DNA from: Ilyonectria destructans
Lineage: Eukaryota > Ascomycota > Sordariomycetes > Hypocreales > Nectriaceae
DNA: 64,000 bases
Assembly (NCBI GenBank): GCA_020740775.1
Contig: JAHEWK010000012.1
Span: 1,674,001-1,738,000, forward strand
Direction: 5' to 3'
Below the pieces are notes generated by a model. It was not told the origin of the DNA and did not search any database. It saw only the letters and a program-made list of their open reading frames with translations. Positions 57,260 through 64,000 of this stretch are shown piece after piece. A program made the translations under genes and the position numbers. Each line of letters begins with the position of its first letter. The stretch's first letter is position 1.

Positions 57260-59160
57260 ATGGCGGACCCGATAACGCTTCTCAGCACAGCTGGCGATGT
57301 TGCAAACATCATCGACGCCCTCGGGAAGACAATCAACACAATCGGAGAGCTTCAGAGCCAATTCCAGGATGCAGACCCAGCCGTGCTCAATCTGGAAAGC
57401 CAGCTCGTCGCTCTCAATGCCGCGCTCAACAACATTAATGTCTGGGCAGAATCAACTCTCGAGGACCCCCACCATCAGTTAGTGATGGATCTGGACCGCT
57501 GCGTGGTCTGCTGCCGAATGTTGATCAACAAGATCGATGTCGAGGTGGCTTCGTTCCAGATGACAGCGGGAAACGAACTTGATGTCGCGAGCAAGTTTCG
57601 GCTGCTATTCAATGGGAAAGATTTCGAGAATATTCAACGCATGATTATCCAACAGACGGAAGCATTCATGCTTCTGCTTACGGCGTGCAACACGTAAGTG
57701 ATACTATACTATCGCACGGTACCGGTGTATGGCGTATCTGACTCGTCTTAGGACCACAACATCAGATCAAAAAAGGATTCTTGAGCAGCCACAGGCTCGA
57801 AGTATCTTCACCAAGATGGAAAGCGACCGCGAGTCGCTGAACGTGGTCCAAAATGTAGACTCTCCGATGACGTCGGATACTGCCGCCTCGATAAACTCCC
57901 CGACATGGTCGATGCAGTTCCCATTCAACACGAATTTCATCTCACGCATGTACCAAGGATGGGTTACGGGACCAGTCGAAACGAATCTTCAAGAGAAACA
58001 GAGCGAGACACCTTCCCCACCCCGGCCATCTCCCCGACCTTGGAGCATTACGGAACTTGAATCGAACAAAAGGTCACAGGCGATTGATAGGTTGCTTGAA
58101 GAAGATGCGACGAGGCAACGCAGCGAATGCCAAGTCCTGTTGCTTGGGTCTGAGTCAAGACGAGACATTCTGGAGATGATGAAGCTAACTCATCTAAAGG
58201 GTCGCTCCGAGGATGAGCTACACCATGACAGGTTGACAGTTCTCAAGCATATCTGCGACTCTGCAAAGGCGCTGGTCAATGCGATGCGACAATTGGATGT
58301 CGCTTCAGAATCTGACAAAATTTGGGAGGACGCCGACTTCATAGTGACCTATGTTTACGATTCAAGCTCGACATCCACCGGGCTGGACCCAAGATTTAGG
58401 GTTGCCATCGAGAATATTCTAGAAAGCCCATACTACCAAGAACTCATGGGTAGATGCACTGAATTCTACCTTCCACACGCCGCAGAATAGTTTGTTCTCA
58501 TTGCCCTTTCATTGATCGTTAGGTAAGGCTGATAAGAGACACAGCTTCTTTTCTGAAATGGCCAGAATAGCATTGCCCAACTACCTTCCGACTGAGATCG
58601 ATCTCCTTCGGGCCAGAAACAAAACCAACGGCATATCTGAAACCTGGTTACAGACGGGCCAGCTCAGCATCTGTATGATCGACGTCGGGGGGCAAAGGGG
58701 TGAGAGAAAGAAGTGGATCCAATGCTTTGAGAACATTACGTCTATCATCTTCGTCGTCGACTTAGATTCATACGACGAGACGTTGTTGGACGAGACATTG
58801 TTGGACGAGACATTGTTGGACGAGACGTCGCAAAACAGAATGATGGAGTCCCTCGCCCTATTCGAGACGGTTGTTAACTCGCCGTCGTTCTCGAGGACGT
58901 CGATTATCTTGCTTCTCAACAATACGGCGGAGTTTGAGCAAAAGCTAGCAAAGGCCCCTTTGAACAACTACTTCCCAGAGTACAGCGGTGGAAATGACAT
59001 GAACGGGGCGGCAAAGTACCTTCTTTGGCGATTCAACCAAGTTAATCGAGCTCAGCTTGCTCTTTATCCACATCTGGTGGATCCTGGTACCACATCAGCT
59101 ACACCATTGGTACTTGCAGCTATTAAGGAGACAATCCTGAACAACGGATTACGACATTAG
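57260..59160 (+). CDS. G-alpha-like protein with STAND-type N-terminal domain and degenerate GTP site
   Basis: A 595-aa protein from exons 57260-57693, 57752-58489 and 58545-59160. The first 145 residues form a helical fungal STAND/NLR-type N-terminal domain ([38 protein letters not shown]). From about 250 the protein follows G-alpha: [18 protein letters not shown] in place of LLLGx[38 protein letters not shown] for switch I, and [20 protein letters not shown] (switch II, 437-442). [17 protein letters not shown] follows. The guanine-specificity NKxD is NNTA (LLLNNTAEF), and the final TCAT-like motif is TTSATP. So the phosphate-binding and base-specificity motifs are lost while switch II is kept. 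An insertion of LLDET repeats lies after switch II. It probably does not cycle GTP normally. Confidence 0.85.
58774..58827. repeat. In-frame 15-bp coding minisatellite
   Basis: The unit GACGAGACRTTGTTG occurs at 58774, 58789 and 58804, followed by a fourth partial copy (GACGAGACG). It encodes D-E-T-L-L repeats in the G-alpha-like protein, where normal G-alpha has a single VLLED segment. Being a multiple of three, length changes would keep the frame. Confidence 0.9.
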
Positions 59161-59927
59161 TTAGGTTAGCTCTAGAGGGCCTTGTTTACACGACCTAGGC
59201 CGTTATCTACACCTGGATCACCAAGATTCTGTCACTGATTGGAGATGATGCGGTAAGAGATGTAGCCCTTTATTGGATGAATGGCAGGCGGTTGGAAATA
59301 TCTTCAATGACACTGGCTCTATTTAGCTGCTTCATCCTTAGACCGGATTGAAACATGGACAGTAACATGTGAATGTATGCTCCTCTTTCGTTCCCGGCTA
59401 GGACGAAGTCACAGGTGAGCCAAGGCTATTTTACCTAAATTGGTCAGCCAGCATCCCGATCATCATAGCGTAGCCCGCCTTCGTAGTGGTGATTACTAGT
59501 TATCATCGCCGTGACCCCCTCATTTCGGCGTTATATCTACACGTTTTTTATTGGTGCATGATCTAACATACCGAGGTCGAAATGGTGCAATTCGGGTAAA
59601 AATGGCCGGGTAATAAGTAGGCGGGGCACACATTGGGCCTTCGGCACTTTGCTCAGTATGAGTCTAGCCTACGTCATTGGTTCACTGGCCTCGGGTGCAA
59701 CATCACGCCCTTTGACCGACATTGAATGGACCCATATTGATACAGGTAGATTTGTAATCTAGCATTGATTAAGCTTTGTAATTGCCGAGAATGATGTATC
59801 AATTAAGTATACATGATTCCTATTTAAATGCGGAATGATGAATTCATCAGTACTTCCCTCTTGCATCGTTCTTTCACCGCCATATATTTGAGCCTGAACT
59901 ATCTGCCACCGGCACCTACATCTCACC
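59161..59927. other. Intergenic, no gene seen
   Basis: The 3' flank of the G-alpha-like gene and the epoxide hydrolase promoter. Confidence 0.5.
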
Positions 59928-61253
59928 ATGTCTGATGGTATTCGGCCCTTCAAGATCAATGTGCCACAATCGGCGATTGATACTCTAAAAGAAAAGCTCG
60001 CATTGGCGACGTTTCCGGATGAAGTAGATTTCTCAGACGACTGGAATTATGGTGTTCCGCGAAGCGACATAAAACGGTTGGCAGAGTACTGGAAAGATGG
60101 CTTTGACTGGCGGGCGCAAGAAGAAAAGTTGAACCAATTCCCGCAGTTCACGACTGGCGTTGCCGTGGACGGCTTTGGTGACCATGAAATCCATTTCTTG
60201 CACCAGAAAAGCAGCAAGCCCGACAGCATACCACTTCTGTTCTGTCATGGCTGTGAGTATTCGTTGCCCAGTTCGCCGAAGTAGTGCTGAACCTTTTTCC
60301 ACAGGGCCAGGGAGCTTTCTCGAAGCCCTCAAAATCCTTCCCCTACTCACAGAATCCCAAGATGGGCCTTCGTTCCATGTTGTAGCCCCGTCATTGCCCA
60401 ATTTTGGGTTCTCGGAGGGTGTAAAAAAGAAAGGTTTCAGTATCCCTCAGTACGCGGAATCGTTACACAAGCTGATGGCAAAGCTTGGGTATACTAAATA
60501 TGGTGTGTAATCCAAAGTCAAGACATATTAACGTCTGGTATCTAATGTCGTCCAGTTACCCAAGGCGGAGACTGGGGCTTCATCATCACTCGCCTCTTGG
60601 GCGTGAAATACCCCGAGAGCTGTCTAGCTTCACATCTGAATTTTGTCCGCGTCACAGCGCCACCATCGCTTTCTAAATCACCACTGCAGTACATCAAGCA
60701 TGCTCTCCTACCATACACTGATTATGAGAAGGCTGGACTGGCTCGATCAACTTGGTTTCGACATCAGGGTTTTGGGTATAACTTGGAACAAAGCACTAAG
60801 CCCTCCACCCTAGGATTCGCTCTATCCGATTCTCCCGTCGCTGTCTTGGCATGGATTTATGAGAAGCTCCATGACTGGACTGATAATTATCCATGGACTG
60901 ATGACGAAATTTTGACATGGATTTCTGTCTATCAGTTTTCCACAGCCGGGCCTGAGGCAAGCATTCGGATTTACTACGAAGCTACTCATGCGGAGGTTGA
61001 GGAAGTGGCGAAGGGAGTAGTCTACGTCCCTGGCGTACCAATAGGACTCTCTTACTTCCCCAAGGACTTGGTTGTGCCACCCAAGACATGGGGGAGAACG
61101 TTAGGGCCGGTTGTTTTCGAACAAAGCCATCCAGATGGTGGTCACTTTGCGGCACATGAGAGACCAAAGGAGTTGGTTGATGATCTGAGGAGAATGTTTG
61201 GAAAAGGCGGCGGCGCTCACGCAGTTGTTGCAAAGGCTCAGTCCAAGCTATAA
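59928..61253 (+). CDS. Epoxide hydrolase (EHN-type alpha/beta-hydrolase)
   Basis: A 406-aa enzyme that opens epoxides to diols. Exons 59928-60252, 60305-60502 and 60556-61253 join in phase 1 twice. The N-terminal EHN domain reads [20 protein letters not shown] and [20 protein letters not shown]. The oxyanion motif HGWPG (107-111) is restored only by splicing intron 1, and the nucleophile Asp180 in VTQGGDWG only by splicing intron 2. The conserved Tyr region is in SIRIYYEAT, and the catalytic His is in GGHFAAHE. The length equals that of microsomal-type fungal enzymes. It has no strong N-terminal anchor, so it may be cytosolic. The start is the first ATG of the frame, with a pyrimidine-rich leader upstream. 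Confidence 0.9.
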
Positions 61254-61645
61254 CCTTGCACGATGGGCTCGTGCTATGATGGAATGGCCGTATACACGGT
61301 CGGTGCAGCAATCTTGGTAAACGACACGAATGATTTTACATGCTATGGAAACAAAATTGAAGCTAGTACGCTATAAGACTTGTAGGGGACTAGGCAGCAA
61401 ACTTGGAGCCGAAGCTAGGAATTCCATAAAACACGCGACTGTTTCTCTCTAAATGAATGACCTAACCTTTCGTGATATTGTGTTTCAAACTGGGTGATTT
61501 ATGCAATCAGTAATTTGCAGCTGCCTCACACAGTATAGTCCATACCTATGGGGTACAGATTCGGGTTTCGGAGAACGCCATAAAAGTCGTAAGCTGCATC
61601 CACATTTCTTCACAGTGAAGCCCACCGCTCAGTCCCGAGATCTAG
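61254..61645. other. Intergenic, no gene seen
   Basis: Between the epoxide hydrolase and the kinase-like remnant; missing upstream exons of the remnant were looked for here and not found. Confidence 0.45.
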
Positions 61646-62269
61646 TTCAAGTTTTATAACCCTCTGAGGATCAAATACTTCTGGTGCCTTGTCTTGGGTG
61701 AGGATACACCCTTGAAGACGGCTGCATACTACACCGACCCATTTTTCGCCGAATGCCGCGCCTATGGTCGAATGAAAGAGGCCACAAGAAAGAAAGCCTG
61801 AAAATCACAGATTGCAGTCCCTTGCCACGGCTTCATCTTCTTAAGAGAGAACGATGAACGAACTCTGAGCAATCTTGGGGTCGATTTTGGAATCTACGAT
61901 GTTGACATCGACTTTCAACAAACAACAAAGGGGGGATGCCGAGTCCGAGCTATCGTGAAGGATTTTGCACCTCAGGGTCCCGGTGTTGATAGGAAACGTA
62001 TAGGGAAGATCCTCAGAGGAATCAGGGCGCTAAACAAACATGAGATTTACAACATGGATATTCATTTGGACAACTTCAGAAACGGGCAACTTGTCGACTT
62101 TGGCTCCTCTTGGACTGAAACTCATGCTCTGCTTGATGCCCATCACGACCGAGCTGCCAGAGAGTCCAAGTTCGCAGACCTGGTAAGGTTTGACGAGATG
62201 GTCGAGGAAGAGGAAACTGAGACTGATGTGCGCGGAATGCCTAATTCGCGATATTGCAAGAAGCTATGA
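61646..62269 (+). pseudogene. FTA2-type kinase-like protein with in-frame stop and missing 5' end
   Basis: One reading frame from 61646 to the stop at 62269 follows the fungal FTA2/protein-kinase-like family: YYTDPFFAECRAYGRMKEAT, IAVPCHGFIFLREND, CRVRAIVKDFAP, a catalytic-loop-like YNMDIHLDNFRNGQLVDFG (D-x-x-x-x-N and DFG kept), and an acidic tail. It is interrupted by a TGA at 61799-61801, between RKKA and KSQIAV, exactly where the family continues without a gap. No GT-AG intron removes only this stop. The N-terminal lobe with its ATP-binding Gly loop is absent upstream. An acceptor-like TCTAG precedes 61646. A change of CGA or TGG/CAA type to a stop would explain the break. An ATG at 61955 could allow a 104-aa C-terminal product. 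Confidence 0.6.
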
Positions 62270-62547
62270 TCGTGGGAGTAATAGTGGAGTTTTACTCGGC
62301 ATGTTGTGATTTAGGATTACAAAATAACCCATTTCACGTCCATCAAAGAAGAACTTCCTTTAACCCGAAAATTCACGTCGGATTGATACGTGCAAATCAT
62401 TTGCGACCACCCTAAAATAAAAGAGGATACACTATGCAGAAGGTATCTTCTTATAAACAAGGCAATAGCACAACAAGTAGTATCTATGCGAGTCGCAGAA
62501 TCACTTAAACCCAAATATAAGGTCCAGTCCAGTAAGAACGGAGACAC

Positions 62548-64000
62548 TTAGCAACTGCCATGAGGCATTATCTCACCCGTGGGGATCTCTTGAACCTCCT
62601 TGGTCTGCGGTGCTTTTCTCCACCAGGCTCGCACAACCAACTGGCGTTCAAGGAAGACCATACCAATAGCAACAGTCAAAAGTGTGATGGGAAGAGTTGA
62701 AGAGATAAAGGGTACCCATGATCGATCGCTGGTATGGAAAATTCCCGCGCTGAAGATGCTCTGGGGAAGATTTGATAGTTAGTCATGTTATACCAATCTT
62801 TGTGGGCGCAGTTTTTATGGAAAGGAAGACAACCATATTTGGTCCTAGGAAATACACTCACAGAAATAAGACTTGCAGGCGCGAAAACCAATGCCAAAAT
62901 TGCAATCAAGCTGGTTTGGGAAGTCTCTTGATGCGCAACCATGTTGTCGATCTGCACGAGTCAGTACACCTTCAAGCCCTCCGAGAGTGGAAAACAATCC
63001 ATACCAGAGATATTTGTACTCCAACTCGCTCTCTTAGACACCCAATCTGGGCCTTTCGACTAGTTGCGTGCGCAAGTTCATAGTCAATGTCATCCCGAAT
63101 GGCTTGCCACGTCCCGTCCCCTGTGTTCGCTTTGAGCCACTGCCGTACCTCATCTTTAACAGACAGCTGTTGAAAGAATTCCCAAGCCGCAACTTCAAAT
63201 TCAACGGCATGATTCACAAACATAAGGTTGTTCTGGCATAGATGCAGAATACTCATCACGCTGTAGAAATCATGTGGCCACCTGACCAACTTCTCGCCTG
63301 GATCTTCCCATGACGATGCGCGGGTCTGTATCTCAGCACCGAGAACATACTCGTCCAAATCTTCCCGCTTCAATTCCGAGGTGAAGCCACATTCATTCAA
63401 AATAGTCACGATTAGAGCGAGGGGATTTTGCTTCACGAGCTTGGACGCTGATCCCGAGCCATCCACTGCCTTGATGATGCGGTTGAGGTCGTCGGGGGTG
63501 GCATCGAACAAGAGACAAGTTGTCCTGGATGAGACCAAGCAGATTCGGATGGCGCAAAATATCTCGCGCACGGGTGTCTTTGGGGAAGAAAACAAAATGA
63601 CTAAGAATGTCGGCTTTAGAATGCGAGCCTCTACATTCATTGGATGAACATTTGATACGTACGCAAAGACTTTTTATCGTCACGATGCTCAATGAATCGA
63701 GCAAAAACTCCATGGATAGACTTGATCGTCTTTTCAACCTTGTCGGGGAACTCGAAGGTCTGGATAATATTTTGGAATAGAATCTTGTCCAGACTGAGGC
63801 CAAGCAAAGTTCCGTTGCCAGTCCCAGCACTAAGTTTATTAGCTTGTGGTCCTCAACACATGGAATGAGGAGGGAAGCGCTTTACATAAACACCAACGCT
63901 TGTGGGTTGCTAGACACCTCTTTCGCAGACAAATCCTTCGTCAACACCCTCTTGGGAATGGTCTGCGTTACCCGTCAGAGCCAGACATCGTAAGCCATGG
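62548..64000 (-). CDS. CorA-like two-helix membrane protein, 5' end outside window
   Basis: The gene enters from the right edge. Exons supported: 64000-63886 (partial; its upstream boundary is unclear), 63829-63663, 63600-63005, 62951-62862 and 62760-62548. The phases close from 63886 to the stop. The soluble part includes AGTGNGTLLGLSLDKILFQN, TPDDLNRIIKAVDGSGSASK and ASSWEDPGEKLVRWPHDFY. The C-terminus has a helix leading to QIDNMVAHQETSQTSLIAIL and two transmembrane segments, SLIAILALVFAPASLISSIF and STLPITLLTVAIGMVFL, then a short cytosolic tail ending PHGSC. This coiled helix followed by two membrane segments is the layout of fungal CorA-like proteins. Whether it conducts ions is unknown; the GMN motif of true CorA is not seen. 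Confidence 0.65.

Overview
The window is nuclear DNA of a filamentous ascomycete (Pezizomycotina). Nearly every gene can be rebuilt only by removing short introns (about 41-107 nt, GT-AG with CTAAC/CTGAC-like branch sites; one GC-AG). Families typical of mould genomes are present: Zn2Cys6 regulators, an AA9 LPMO, a GH3 beta-glucosidase, STAND/NLR proteins with ankyrin or TPR repeats, and a Clr5-domain protein. No tRNA, rRNA, CRISPR array, polyketide synthase or peptide synthetase was seen. All exon joins below were worked out by eye and checked for frame and phase; none was tested against RNA.

1-13.4 kb: the 5' end of a secreted TAP-like hydrolase at the left edge, then a block of decayed AT-rich repeats, then a likely nitrogen-assimilation module: Zn2Cys6 regulator, nitrilase, second Zn2Cys6 regulator, DszC-like flavin monooxygenase, Ato/GPR1-FUN34-YaaH transporter, and a broken enoyl-reductase-like gene. 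GATA elements and a CGG/GATA palindrome lie upstream of the nitrilase and the second regulator. 15-23.2 kb: an AA9 LPMO, a Clr5-domain protein and a GH3 beta-glucosidase, separated by long gene-empty stretches.

24-48 kb is an accessory, NLR-rich region. It holds a decayed NB-ARC remnant, a PLP-transferase-like gene, an intact DUF7708-like/NB-ARC/TPR protein, a run of small-molecule enzymes (SDR, AsaB/CmcJ-like oxygenase, secreted class-C serine hydrolase, NmrA-like protein), and a co-oriented trio on the minus strand: a NACHT-ankyrin NLR, a SesB-like alpha/beta-hydrolase and a 141-aa protein. The NLR N-terminus, the hydrolase C-terminus and the middle of the small protein carry a similar short beta-prone Ser/Val/Ile/Gly motif. 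This is the layout expected of a fungal amyloid-type NLR signalling cluster and is the most interesting candidate system in the window.

49-64 kb: a large coiled-coil protein, a lineage-specific small protein, an NTF2-FMO fusion, a G-alpha-like protein with a STAND-type N-terminus and degenerate GTP-binding motifs, an epoxide hydrolase, a kinase-like (FTA2-type) gene with an in-frame stop, and the 3' part of a membrane protein that leaves the window.
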